Of a DNA stretch of 18,763 bases, positions 6,231-14,307 are shown piece after piece. The notes under the pieces are model-generated. The model was not told the DNA's origin. It ran no database searches and was given only the letters and a program-made list of their open reading frames with translations. The stretch spans positions 1 through 18,763 of the forward strand of contig JAEUKO010000039.1 of assembly GCA_016794285.1 (NCBI GenBank), read 5' to 3'. This DNA is from UBA1573 sp016794285. GTDB lineage: Bacteria; Pseudomonadota; Alphaproteobacteria; Micavibrionales; Micavibrionaceae. The position numbers were made by a program, and so were the translations under genes. Positions within the stretch are counted from its first letter, which is position 1; every line of letters begins with the position of its first letter.

Positions 6231-6817
6231 CCTTAGACAAATTAGTGCTTGCGACTCACAATCGGGGTAAACTTGTAGAGATTGGGGATTTGCTTGCCCC
6301 TTATGGAACTCATGTTGTTTCGGCGGCAGATCTCGCTCTTCCCGTTCCTGAGGAGAGCGAAGAAAGCTTTGAAGGCAATGCCTTGATTAAAGCCCGCGCA
6401 GCGTGCCGCGCCTCTGGTCTTCCGGCTTTGGCCGATGATAGCGGTTTATGCGTGAATGCGTTGGGGGGAGCCCCCGGGGTGCATACAGCAGAGTGGGGCG
6501 GGGTAGAGAGAGACTCCAAATGCTCAATGCTGCGCATTCATACAGAAATGGGAGACACTCCAGATCGTTCGGCGTATTTCGTAGCAGTTCTGGCTTTGGT
6601 GTATCCTGATGGGCGCGAAAAAATTTTCGAAGGGCGGTGTGATGGGCATTTGGTCTGGCCACTCCGTGGAGAAAACGGATTCGGACATGACCCCATGTTT
6701 GTTCCCCTAGGTGAAAATCGGACTTTTGCCGAAATGACGTCGGCCGAAAAGAAAGCCTATTCTCATCGTGCGCGTGCGTTCAAGAAATTGATTGAACAGG
6801 TCTTTTGTTCGGAATGA
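6227..6817 (+). CDS. rdgB: XTP/dITP diphosphatase (RdgB/HAM1)
   Basis: A 196-residue nucleotide pyrophosphatase that hydrolyses dITP, ITP and XTP to monophosphates and so keeps deaminated purines out of nucleic acids. Motifs: THNRGKLVE at 10-18, SFEGNALIKARAA at 47-59, ADDSGLCV at 69-76 with the catalytic aspartates, GAPGVHTAEW at 81-90, GFGHDPMF at 151-158 and SHRARAF at 179-185. I chose the ATG at 6227 because it gives the standard length and overlaps the rph stop by ATGA; an upstream in-frame ATG at 6176 would only extend into rph. Its own stop overlaps the hemW start in the same way, implying translational coupling. Confidence 0.97.
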   Translation: MTLDKLVLATHNRGKLVEIGDLLAPYGTHVVSAADLALPVPEESEESFEGNALIKARAACRASGLPALADDSGLCVNALGGAPGVHTAEWGGVERDSKCSMLRIHTEMGDTPDRSAYFVAVLALVYPDGREKIFEGRCDGHLVWPLRGENGFGHDPMFVPLGENRTFAEMTSAEKKAYSHRARAFKKLIEQVFCSE

Positions 6818-7959
6818 CTTTTGGTATTTATATTCATTGGCCGTTTTGTCTATCGAAATGTCCGTATTGCGATTTTAATTCTCATGTTGCCGAAACGATA
6901 GATCACGATAGGTGGGCGCGGGCCTATCTGCGCGAGATCGAGCATTTCTCAAGGGAAACCAGCAAAAGAACTGTCACCAGCGTTTTTTTTGGCGGCGGGA
7001 CTCCGTCTTTGATGAAGCCGGAAACTGTTTCTCTCATTCTTGACAAAATTCAGAGGTGCTGGAAAATTTCGAATGATTGGGAAGTGACGTTAGAGGCCAA
7101 TCCCACCTCGGTTGAAGAGGCCAAGTTTGTTGATTTTCGTGCGGCAGGAGTCAATCGCGTTTCGCTGGGGGTGCAATCTTTGCGGGCAGAGGATTTGAAA
7201 TTTCTTGGCCGCACGCATTCTCCAAGCCAAGCTTTGGCCGCGATTGAAACCGCTGGCAAGGTCTTTGATCGATTCAGTTTTGACCTGATTTACGCACGTC
7301 CCAACCAGTCTCTTGCTTCATGGAAGGAGGAGCTGGGCGAGGCTCTTTCTCTTGCTCGTGGCCACCTCTCGCTCTATCAACTCACCATCGAAAAAGCCAC
7401 ACCGTTTTATCTGCGGCACCAAAGGGGAGAGTTTCGTATACCGGACCCGGACCCTGCCGCCGATTTATATGACCTAACTCAAGAGATTATGGAGCAAGCT
7501 GGATACCCTGCTTACGAAGTCTCCAATCATGCGAAAACGGGAGAGGAGTCGCGGCATAATCTTTTGTATTGGCGGTATGGGGATTATCTCGGCCTTGGCC
7601 CGGGCGCGCATGGGCGGCTGACGTTAGGGGATACGAAATGGGCTCTGCGCGGCCATCGTTCACCAGATCTTTGGCTCTCTCGTGCGGAGGAAAAAGGGAC
7701 GGGTGGACATGATCCCGAAAGTGTTGACCGTCTGTCTCGTTTGAGGGAAGCCGCCTTGATGGGAATGAGAATCCGCGAAGGTGTGCCTCTAGCCCGCCTT
7801 GCCGCAGAGTATGGTGGTGATCCGCTCACGGTGATTGATCCAAAAAAACTGCGCCATCTTAAAGAAGAGGGGTTAATTGAATCTTCAAGCGATCTCCTGC
7901 AGGCTACGCCGCAGGGACTCAAATGCCTGAATGCTGTTTTAGGATACTTGTTGGGGTGA
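6814..7959 (+). CDS. hemW: HemW, radical-SAM haem chaperone
   Basis: A 381-residue cytosolic radical-SAM protein of the HemN-like family that binds and delivers haem. The cluster motif is C12-x3-C16-x2-C19 followed by DF, without the extra cysteine of true HemN, which separates HemW from coproporphyrinogen dehydrogenase. FFGGGTPSLM at 58-67 is the SAM-binding glycine motif, and LEANPTS and GVQSL follow as in the family. I chose the ATG at 6814 because it overlaps the rdgB stop (ATGA); an in-frame TTG at 6805 would add only three residues. It ends the rph cluster; the next 200 bases hold a hairpin repeat and the convergent kup gene. Confidence 0.93.
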   Translation: MTFGIYIHWPFCLSKCPYCDFNSHVAETIDHDRWARAYLREIEHFSRETSKRTVTSVFFGGGTPSLMKPETVSLILDKIQRCWKISNDWEVTLEANPTSVEEAKFVDFRAAGVNRVSLGVQSLRAEDLKFLGRTHSPSQALAAIETAGKVFDRFSFDLIYARPNQSLASWKEELGEALSLARGHLSLYQLTIEKATPFYLRHQRGEFRIPDPDPAADLYDLTQEIMEQAGYPAYEVSNHAKTGEESRHNLLYWRYGDYLGLGPGAHGRLTLGDTKWALRGHRSPDLWLSRAEEKGTGGHDPESVDRLSRLREAALMGMRIREGVPLARLAAEYGGDPLTVIDPKKLRHLKEEGLIESSSDLLQATPQGLKCLNAVLGYLLG

Positions 7960-8002
7960 ATCCAAAATTATTTATACAACGTTATCCTTTTCTCCCCCCG
8001 TT

Positions 8003-8109
8003 GTCACCCCCGCTTCAGGCGGGGGTCTGGTGTATTGAGTGCAGCGACGCTGCACGAGATTCTGGATCCCGTTTGTGCCAGCGTCCTGCGGACGCGCCAA
8101 CGGGATGAC
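8003..8109. repeat. Composite palindromic intergenic repeat, full copy
   Basis: Between the convergent stops of hemW and kup. Read on the minus strand: GTCATCCC; a branched hairpin with outer stem CCCGTT/AACGGG and inner stem GCGTCC/GGACGC; the join GGATCCAGAATCTC; a hairpin GTGCAGCG/CGCTGCAC; then CACCAGACCCCCGC and its partner GCGGGGGTGAC. The whole element is therefore bounded by inverted GTCAxCCC ends. The copy at 11538-11665 has the same order and orientation relative to this reading, with compensating changes in the outer stem. Confidence 0.85.
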
Positions 8110-8160
8110 AGGTAAGCCCATTATAGGCTTGGTTATAGGGGGATAAAAAGTCGTGCTTCC

Positions 8161-10047
8161 TCAAATATCAATCCGGCTTCCGAGTTCCATGATCCGTTTG
8201 CTCGGCAGGTTATAAAAATCTGCCGCACTGGAGGCATTCTTGGAAATCCACGCAAACAAATGTTCCCGCCAAATAGCCATCCCGGGAAGAGCGGTTGGAA
8301 TAATGGTTTCTTTCCCGATGAAATAGGTAGTGTCTTCGTGAACCAGAAGTTCTCCGTTAATGGTTTTTTTCATCAGGTCGGCGGGGACATCAATTTTATC
8401 CTTAAACCCGTAAAGAACCGTCACACGGTAAAAGCTTTTTCCTAAAGGGGTTATTTCAAGCCGTTTTTCTTCGGCGACATAGGGTTTTTCAAGAACTGAA
8501 ACGTGAAGAAATATATTGATATCGTGAAGGATTTTGTTGTGCCTCAAGTTGAGGAGCAAAGAGGTTGGAACCCCATCGTCTAGGTTGTACATGAAAATGG
8601 CTGTTCCCTCGACATGCGGAAAATTATCGCTGACTTCTGCCAAGAAGCGATCAACGGGCATACTTTCGCTGCGGAGCTTGTCGTGGAGAATGGAGCGTCC
8701 TCGTTTCCATGTGGTGAGCATGATAAAGACCACAAGGCCAAGGAAGAGTGGAAACCATCCACCATGAAGAATTTTTGTGCTGGTTGCGAGGAAATAGGAT
8801 AAATCAACAGTCAGCAAAATGGCAATCACGGGAACGGCGAAAACAGGCTTCCATTTCCATGACATGAAAATGACCACTCCAAGCAATAGTGTGTCAATGA
8901 GCATGGTTCCTGTGACCGCCACGCCATAGGCATGGGCCAGCCCGCTTGACGTTTTGAAGCCGAGAACCAGCATACAAACGAAAATCAACAGGCTCCAGTT
9001 GATGAAGGGGACATAAATTTGTCCGATTTGATTTTCCGAGGTATGGACAATCGACATCCGTGGCAAATAGCCAAGCTGAATAGCTTGTTGCGTAACGGAG
9101 AACGCACCGGAAATCACTGCTTGGGATGCGATAATGGTTGCCATGGTTGCCAGCCCGATCAGGGGCCATTGGAACCAAGAAGGAGCCATCATAAAGAACG
9201 GGTTACTGACTCCGTCTGGATTCGAAATGACAAAAGCCCCTTGGCCAAAGTAGTTCAGCATTAGGGATGGGAAAATTAAACTGGTCCACGCCATGCGGAT
9301 CGGAGCTTTGCCGAAATGGCCCATATCGGCGTAGAGAGCCTCGGCCCCCGTCATGGCCAGAATCACACTTCCCATCGTCAGAAAAGCATAGGTTCCATCG
9401 GTGACAAAAAAGTTAACGGCATAAAGCGGGTTAAGAGCCCTCAAAACTTCGGGATGGTTAAAAATATGGACCAGTCCCATAGCGGCAATGGTGACGAACC
9501 AGACACACATAATCGGCCCAAAGAGCCTTCCCACTTCTGAAGTTCCAAGGCGTTGTGAAGCAAAGAGAAACATTAAAATAATCAAGGTCAATGGAATGAC
9601 ATAGCCGCCGAGCTGCGAGGAGACGACGTTTAATCCTTCAACTGCACTCAGAACGGAAATCGCGGGGGTGATAATGCTGTCACCATAGAAAAGGGCTGCC
9701 GCAAAAATCCCGAGTAAGGGGACGGCAAAGGCTAGCCACTTTCGGTCATGAGAATATCGTGAGGCAAGAGCCAGCAAGGCCAGACTTCCGCCTTCACCCT
9801 TATTGTCGGCTCTCATCATGATAATGACGTATTTCAAGGTCACTGTAATCATCACGGACCAGAAAATGAGCGAGAGGATATTCAGAACGTGGGCTGGATC
9901 GGCGGCGAAATGGGCTCCCAAGAACGATTCTTTGAAGGCGTATAAGGGGCTGGTCCCAATATCGCCATAAACAACGCCAATGGCCCCGATAATGAGTTTG
10001 GTAAAATGGCTGGCTTCTTGCTGGTGGTCAGGAGTGGGCTGCGACAT
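8161..10047 (-). CDS. kup: Kup-type low-affinity potassium uptake protein
   Basis: A 628-residue inner-membrane K+/H+ symporter of the KUP/HAK/KT family. GVVYGDIGTSPLY at 24-36 is the family's N-terminal signature; DNKGEGG at 81-87 and YGDSIITPAISVLSAVEG at 121-138 are also diagnostic. About twelve hydrophobic segments fill residues 17-450, and a soluble C-terminal domain covers the remaining roughly 170 residues. Length matches the family. The ATG at 10045-10047 gives the standard start before the first helix; its ribosome site is weak. The gene lies 33 bases behind gluQRS on the same strand and may be transcribed with it. Its stop faces hemW across the composite repeat. Confidence 0.95.
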   Translation of the reverse strand: MSQPTPDHQQEASHFTKLIIGAIGVVYGDIGTSPLYAFKESFLGAHFAADPAHVLNILSLIFWSVMITVTLKYVIIMMRADNKGEGGSLALLALASRYSHDRKWLAFAVPLLGIFAAALFYGDSIITPAISVLSAVEGLNVVSSQLGGYVIPLTLIILMFLFASQRLGTSEVGRLFGPIMCVWFVTIAAMGLVHIFNHPEVLRALNPLYAVNFFVTDGTYAFLTMGSVILAMTGAEALYADMGHFGKAPIRMAWTSLIFPSLMLNYFGQGAFVISNPDGVSNPFFMMAPSWFQWPLIGLATMATIIASQAVISGAFSVTQQAIQLGYLPRMSIVHTSENQIGQIYVPFINWSLLIFVCMLVLGFKTSSGLAHAYGVAVTGTMLIDTLLLGVVIFMSWKWKPVFAVPVIAILLTVDLSYFLATSTKILHGGWFPLFLGLVVFIMLTTWKRGRSILHDKLRSESMPVDRFLAEVSDNFPHVEGTAIFMYNLDDGVPTSLLLNLRHNKILHDINIFLHVSVLEKPYVAEEKRLEITPLGKSFYRVTVLYGFKDKIDVPADLMKKTINGELLVHEDTTYFIGKETIIPTALPGMAIWREHLFAWISKNASSAADFYNLPSKRIMELGSRIDI

Positions 10048-10080
10048 GATGAACTTTAGGAAAATGGACTGTTGGAGGAA

Positions 10081-10968
10081 TTAGACAGGATCATAAAGGC
10101 GAGAGATTCGCTGGTCTTTCATGATAGAGCGAAGCTGGGCAGGTGAAAAGCCCCTTTCTCGCAGGCTGCGCAGGGTGACGCTGTTGTTTCTTTTGGCAAA
10201 GCGGACCCCGTTTTGGTTCAGCAAAAGGGGGTGATGGTGATATTCGGGAACAGGGTATCCCAGAATTTCTTGCAATAATCGGTGTAAATGCGTGGCGTGG
10301 AATAAATCTTTCCCTCGCGTGACCAGAGTAATACCTTGCCCCGCATCGTCATGGGTGACGCATAGGTGATAACTGGCGGGGGTGTCTTTGCGGGCTAGAA
10401 TGACATCGCCCAGAATTTCCGGTGTAGCTATTTGCTCGCCGCAAGCGCGGTCAAACCATGTCAAGCGGTCAGGGCAGCGGCGGCGGGCGGCGGCAAGGTC
10501 AAGGCGCAGGGCGTAGGCATCCCCTCGCGCCATTCTTTCGCTTCGTTCGTCCTGCCCCAACTTCTTGCACAATTCGGGGTAGAGGCTCCCTTCTGGGCCG
10601 TGGGGGGCTGAAGGCGAGCGGGCAATTTCTTCTTGAATCTCCCGCCGTGTGCAAAAACAGGGGTAAATCAGTCCCATCTCTTCCAACTGGTCCAGCACAG
10701 ATTGGTAATCGGCAAAATGTTCGGATTGGCGGCGGGGCGGCTTTTCCCAGCTCAGGCCCAGCCAGTTAAGATCTTCATAAATCGCCGCTTCGAAAACGGG
10801 ACGGCAACGAGTCTGGTCAATATCTTCGATCCGCAGCAAGAAATGCTCTGCTGATCTGCCGGCTTGGTCCCACGCAAAAAAAGCCGAGGCGGCGTGCCCG
10901 ATATGAAGATATCCGGTCGGTGAGGGAGCAAAGCGAAGAAGGGGCGGAATAATTTTTTCTTTAGTCAT
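10081..10968 (-). CDS. gluQRS: Glutamyl-Q tRNA(Asp) synthetase
   Basis: A 295-residue truncated glutamyl-tRNA synthetase paralogue that attaches glutamate to the queuosine base of tRNA(Asp). It keeps the catalytic core only and lacks an anticodon-binding domain. HIGH is intact at 22-25 (PSPTGYLHIGH). The zinc ligands of the family are visible as C104, C106, Y130 and C134. The KMSKS-like loop is reduced to FAKRNNSVTLRSL (258-268). I chose the ATG at 10966-10968 because it puts the conserved RFAPSPTG close to the N-terminus; the frame remains open to 11061, but that would add residues with no family counterpart. kup follows 33 bases downstream. Confidence 0.93.
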   Translation of the reverse strand: MTKEKIIPPLLRFAPSPTGYLHIGHAASAFFAWDQAGRSAEHFLLRIEDIDQTRCRPVFEAAIYEDLNWLGLSWEKPPRRQSEHFADYQSVLDQLEEMGLIYPCFCTRREIQEEIARSPSAPHGPEGSLYPELCKKLGQDERSERMARGDAYALRLDLAAARRRCPDRLTWFDRACGEQIATPEILGDVILARKDTPASYHLCVTHDDAGQGITLVTRGKDLFHATHLHRLLQEILGYPVPEYHHHPLLLNQNGVRFAKRNNSVTLRSLRERGFSPAQLRSIMKDQRISRLYDPV

Positions 10969-11051
10969 AATATTTATATTGATTGTTAGGCAAAGGATAG
11001 TGTAATCTTCTCTCGGTAAAAGGACCATAGGAACAACAGGAGGGATAGGGA

Positions 11052-11450
11052 ATGGGCGCACTAGAAAAAAAATTTTCGGGAGCAGGAGAGACGCAAGCTG
11101 ACGCTGGAAAATATACAGGGTTCGCGGTTGGCTATTTTGGAGATGAAGCTGCGATTGTGTTTAGTCTGCGTTGTTCCAGACAATCTACCTTGGCTGAGGA
11201 GTCTCCCTATTCGCATTCCGACTCAGGAAGAAGAAAGGGTTACGCATTAAGGATTACCTCTCAAAACAGTGAGACATTTCCCATTGATTTGTTAGAGGCT
11301 AAGATTGCGAATATTGAAGAGAAAACGCCTGACAGTCCAGATTTGGCAATGTTGAAGGGTGGGAAAGCTGCGCTTGAGGGGTTTATCGGCCAAAATGGGC
11401 GGTACAATCTAGAAGCCTCTTGCCGTCCACAAGAATTTGCTTGTGCGTAA
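11052..11450 (+). CDS. Small uncharacterised protein
   Basis: Encodes 132 residues that I do not recognise. AGGAGG at about 11038-11043, well spaced before the ATG, and a strong terminator directly after the stop argue that it is a real gene. The protein is soluble, with no signal peptide or membrane helix. The middle contains a run of small and charged residues and a possible helical stretch at about 78-112 (PIDLLEAKIANIEEK and onward). Three cysteines (in RCSR, SCRP and FACA) are not in a recognisable metal-binding pattern. It is divergent from gluQRS across an 83-bp gap and monocistronic. Confidence 0.7.
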   Translation: MGALEKKFSGAGETQADAGKYTGFAVGYFGDEAAIVFSLRCSRQSTLAEESPYSHSDSGRRKGYALRITSQNSETFPIDLLEAKIANIEEKTPDSPDLAMLKGGKAALEGFIGQNGRYNLEASCRPQEFACA

Positions 11451-11467
11451 AAAGCTTGTTCCTACTC

Positions 11468-11500
11468 AAATGCCCGCTTTACGCGGGCATTTTCTTTTTT
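11468..11500 (+). terminator. Intrinsic terminator of the small unknown gene
   Basis: AAATGCCCGC-type stem: ATGCCCGC (11470-11477) pairs with GCGGGCAT (11483-11490) around a TTTAC loop, extended by AA/TT pairs, and is followed by TTTCTTTTTT. It lies 18 bases after the stop at 11450. Confidence 0.92.
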
Positions 11501-11537
11501 AGGGCACTTCTATGGCTAAATCTATAATTACTTATAC

Positions 11538-11665
11538 GTCATCCCATGGGCGCGTCCATAGGACGCTCGCACGCATGGGATCCAGAGTCTCGTGCAGCTT
11601 GCGCTGCACACACAATACCAAATCCCCGATCTGCGGTCGGCATCACTTCCCTTGTCGGGGATGAC
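11538..11665. repeat. Composite palindromic intergenic repeat, full copy
   Basis: Between the convergent stops of the small unknown gene and the chemoreceptor gene. On the plus strand: GTCATCCC; outer stem CCCATG/CATGGG with inner stem GCGTCC/GGACGC; GGATCCAGAGTCTC; hairpin GTGCAGC/GCTGCAC; CAATACCA; then a last hairpin ATCCCCG/CGGGGAT ending in GATGAC. It matches the copy at 8003-8109 (minus strand) module by module; the last hairpin differs in sequence but not in position. Confidence 0.85.
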
Positions 11666-11710
11666 CAACGGGGTTTTTAGAAATGCTCTTTGCGGGGATC
11701 ATGAAAAAAT

Positions 11711-13033
11711 CTATGCGACTTTTTGTAATTCCTGCATGAATTTATTCATCTTGCCGAGCAATTCGCGAACATCGCGAACTGTGGTTGTCGATAAACTCTC
11801 TGTAACGGACTGAACCTTGCTGGCGGCTTGGTCCACGTCTCCCATACCCACGGCCAGTTCTTGAATACTTTCAGACACACCGGCGGTTCCCGCAGATGCC
11901 CGCTGGGCCGAGCTGGCAATTTCTTTTGAGGCCGCGCTTTGTTCTTCAATGGCGGCTGAAATATTGGCTGTGTACTGGTTGATCTCGTTGATGATGCGCA
12001 TGATTTCATCAAATGACTTGGCGGAATGGTCGGTCGCAGATTGAATAGCTCCGATTTGCTGGGAAATTTCTTCGGTGGCGAGTGAGGTCTGGGCAGCCAG
12101 ATTTTTAACCTCTCCGGCAACCACAGCAAAACCTTTTCCAGCCTCTCCGGCACGGGCGGCTTCGATTGTCGCGTTGAGAGCCAGAAGATTGGTCTGTTTG
12201 GCAATGTTTTCAATCAAAGAAACAACTTCACCAATTTTCTGGGCGTTGTTTACCAACTCCTGAATTGACCTTCCGGCCTCTTCGGCATCGGCTACAGCGC
12301 GTCCTGCGACTTGAGATGTTTTTGAAACTTGGTGGGAAATTTCTCCAACTGAAGCAGACATCTCTTCGGCTGCCGAGGAGATGGTATCTACGGACATGGA
12401 TGTGTCGTTTGCTCCCCGAACAGCAATGTTGGATTTATCGCGGGCCATGCGGACGGTTTCTTCCATCACGAAGGCTGTTGATTTCAAGGTGTCTGCAGTT
12501 GTGCCGATTTCTCCAACAACCTTGCCAAGAGATTGGTTGACGTCGTTGGCGACCTCGACAAAATTATTCATTTTACGACCCACGCCGGCGAGAGCTTTGT
12601 TGATAATTCGTGCTCCGTGGAGTAAGGAGCCTTGCATCCCGTTTTCAAGAATACAGCGGTAATATTTATTCTGACTGACGGCGTACATTGTGGCAGTAGC
12701 TTCGCGAATAAACGCATCGTTATAGTCAGCCATGGTGTTGATAGAATGAAATAATTCCCCGACTTCGCCTTTGTCCCGAATACCAATGAGGCGAATGGAG
12801 TAGTCACCATTTGCAATTTTTTTACAAACGTCAGTGGCTCTTCTAATTTCAGATTTTACGCGGTGGGTTATCAAGAAGCCCGCTCCCGTCGCGCCAAGGC
12901 CGATTAGAGAAGCGAGGGATTGGTGCGAGAACCCTGCCCCCTCGTAAAACCCTACGGCAAGGTCCGCGAGTAGAACCAGAGAGGCCCCCCCTAGAGCGAT
13001 CTCAATTTTGGAGAGAGAAGATAAATTCGTCAT
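11711..13033 (-). CDS. Methyl-accepting chemotaxis protein without a periplasmic sensor domain
   Basis: A 440-residue chemoreceptor. Two hydrophobic helices at about 12-29 and 40-57 are separated by only ten residues, so there is no periplasmic ligand-binding domain. A HAMP-like region follows (58-110), then a linker at 105-160 and the long antiparallel signalling helices. The highly conserved CheA/CheW-binding tip spans about 274-316 (TNLLALNATIEAARAGEAG inside it). QAAAS-type C-terminal pentapeptide for CheR is not visible. The start is supported by AAGGGAG six or seven bases upstream. The first 32 bases overlap the preceding PAS gene in another frame. Together the two have the domain content of the Aer aerotaxis receptor. 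Confidence 0.93.
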   Translation of the reverse strand: MTNLSSLSKIEIALGGASLVLLADLAVGFYEGAGFSHQSLASLIGLGATGAGFLITHRVKSEIRRATDVCKKIANGDYSIRLIGIRDKGEVGELFHSINTMADYNDAFIREATATMYAVSQNKYYRCILENGMQGSLLHGARIINKALAGVGRKMNNFVEVANDVNQSLGKVVGEIGTTADTLKSTAFVMEETVRMARDKSNIAVRGANDTSMSVDTISSAAEEMSASVGEISHQVSKTSQVAGRAVADAEEAGRSIQELVNNAQKIGEVVSLIENIAKQTNLLALNATIEAARAGEAGKGFAVVAGEVKNLAAQTSLATEEISQQIGAIQSATDHSAKSFDEIMRIINEINQYTANISAAIEEQSAASKEIASSAQRASAGTAGVSESIQELAVGMGDVDQAASKVQSVTESLSTTTVRDVRELLGKMNKFMQELQKVA

Positions 13034-13532
13034 AAGAGACTCCCTTGTCGTTCAAAATAGCGGTTAAGGTTTCATACGCGGCGTTCATGCCGTCCTTGCT
13101 GTTCGAGTGACTTTGTTCTACAGCGAGGAGTTTCTGGTAGAGAGGAATAATCGTTCCCTCAATCACCTTGCGTTCTGGAACGCGCCGGTTCGAGTGGTAT
13201 CCGGTGACCTTCCCATTTGCATCAAAACTGGGGGTTACATGAGCGAGAACCCAGTAATGGTCACCGTTTTTGGCGCGATTGACAACGTAAGCAAAAATTT
13301 CTTGACCAGCTTGGATTCTTTCCCACAAGAGCTTGAAAACGCAGCGGGGCATATGCGGGTGGCGGAGAATGCTGTGCGGAGTTCCGATCAACTCGTCTTC
13401 TTCAAACCCTCCAATTCTCATAAAAACGGGATTGGCATACTGAATGTATCCCTTGATGTCGGTTTTACTCACGATAATTTCGTTTTTGTCAAAGAACCGC
13501 TCGCGGCCTGTGAGGGTTGCATTTTGTGCCAT
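13002..13532 (-). CDS. Aer-like PAS-domain protein
   Basis: A 176-residue cytosolic PAS protein strongly resembling the sensor half of Aer, the FAD-binding aerotaxis receptor. Shared motifs are SKTDIKGYIQYANPVF at 22-37, the IGGFEEDELIG stretch at 40-50, ILRHPHMP at 55-62 and NRAKNGDHYWVLA at 85-97. The PAS domain covers about 15-120, followed by a helical tail to 176. No transmembrane helix or signalling domain is attached. The chemoreceptor gene starts inside its last codons on the same strand, so I infer that the two products act together, with flavin as probable cofactor. AGGTG lies eight bases before the ATG. No clear promoter was found upstream. Confidence 0.88.
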   Translation of the reverse strand: MAQNATLTGRERFFDKNEIIVSKTDIKGYIQYANPVFMRIGGFEEDELIGTPHSILRHPHMPRCVFKLLWERIQAGQEIFAYVVNRAKNGDHYWVLAHVTPSFDANGKVTGYHSNRRVPERKVIEGTIIPLYQKLLAVEQSHSNSKDGMNAAYETLTAILNDKGVSYDEFIFSLQN

Positions 13533-13769
13533 GTGAGAACACCTGAATGGGTTGTGATTTTGATTGAATTGATACGGTTACGCAGACCAAGCCAGAAGGC
13601 TGAAAAGCAAGGCCAGTGAGGGACGCTCACTACCTAACCGTGTATACCACAATCTGCCCAGAAAAGAAAATGAGAATATGGATGGAAGACTTGCATTTTT
13701 GCCCTCCCTATTTTTGTGATCTCGCAGTAGGATGAACAGAAGTTAGGTGTAAGTTTTTAGGAGTATAAA

Positions 13770-14279
13770 ATGATTATAAAAGTTTCTGGTGATATTCTTC
13801 TCACCTCGGCCCAAGCGATTGCCCATGCGGTGGCTCCGGCTGACCATTTCGAAAATGGGTTGGCATTGGCTTTGCGGGAACAATGGCCGGCAATGGTGCG
13901 AGATTTTCGTCATTATTGCCACCAGAACCACGCGAAGCCAGGCGAAGTTTGGATGTGGGGCGGCCCAGAGGGAAAAGTTGTTGTTAGCCTGATGGTGCAA
14001 GAACCTGTTGAAGGACCTCATTCTCATGGAGTTCACCCGGGGCCAGCCACGCTTTCTTATGTGAACCATGCGCTCAAAGCCTTGCGTCACCTCATTGACT
14101 CCGAAAAAATCTCATCTTTGGCCTTGCCGCGTTTGGCAACAGGGGTGGGCAAACTGGATTGGGCCGATGTCGAGCCTTTGATTGAGCAACATTTGGGGTC
14201 TTTGGATATTCCGGTTTATGTTTATGAAACCTATGTGAAGGGCGAGCGTGCTGAAGAGCCTGCGGCGAAAGCTGCTTAG
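13770..14279 (+). CDS. Macro-domain protein, DarG/TARG1-like class
   Basis: A 169-residue single-domain protein. The N-terminus MIIKVSGDIL is the first strand and ADP-ribose-contacting GDI (7-9) of macro domains. DHFENGLALALREQWP at 25-40 corresponds to the segment carrying the catalytic-loop glycine, and LALPRLATGVGKLDW at 117-131 matches the second diphosphate-binding loop and the G-LDW motif of the DarG/TARG1-like branch. Such proteins bind or hydrolyse ADP-ribose from protein or DNA. No DarT-like ADP-ribosyltransferase is next to it, so a toxin-antitoxin role is not supported here. AGGAG lies seven bases before the ATG. The next gene starts 28 bases downstream on the same strand. Confidence 0.8.
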   Translation: MIIKVSGDILLTSAQAIAHAVAPADHFENGLALALREQWPAMVRDFRHYCHQNHAKPGEVWMWGGPEGKVVVSLMVQEPVEGPHSHGVHPGPATLSYVNHALKALRHLIDSEKISSLALPRLATGVGKLDWADVEPLIEQHLGSLDIPVYVYETYVKGERAEEPAAKAA

Positions 14280-14307
14280 CTTAATTATTTAAGGAAGGGT
14301 TTGTTCA

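Noticed and set aside
11592..11813. Plus-strand frame of 73 codons near the repeat
   Set aside because: It is half repeat and half antisense to the chemoreceptor gene.
13002..13033. Frameshift breaking one Aer-like gene
   Set aside because: The chemoreceptor has its own ATG and strong Shine-Dalgarno inside the overlap, and both proteins look complete at their ends, so two genes are more likely.
13614..13631. Small inverted repeat AGTGAG/CTCACT before the PAS gene
   Set aside because: The stem is only six base pairs and no promoter boxes lie around it; it may be chance.
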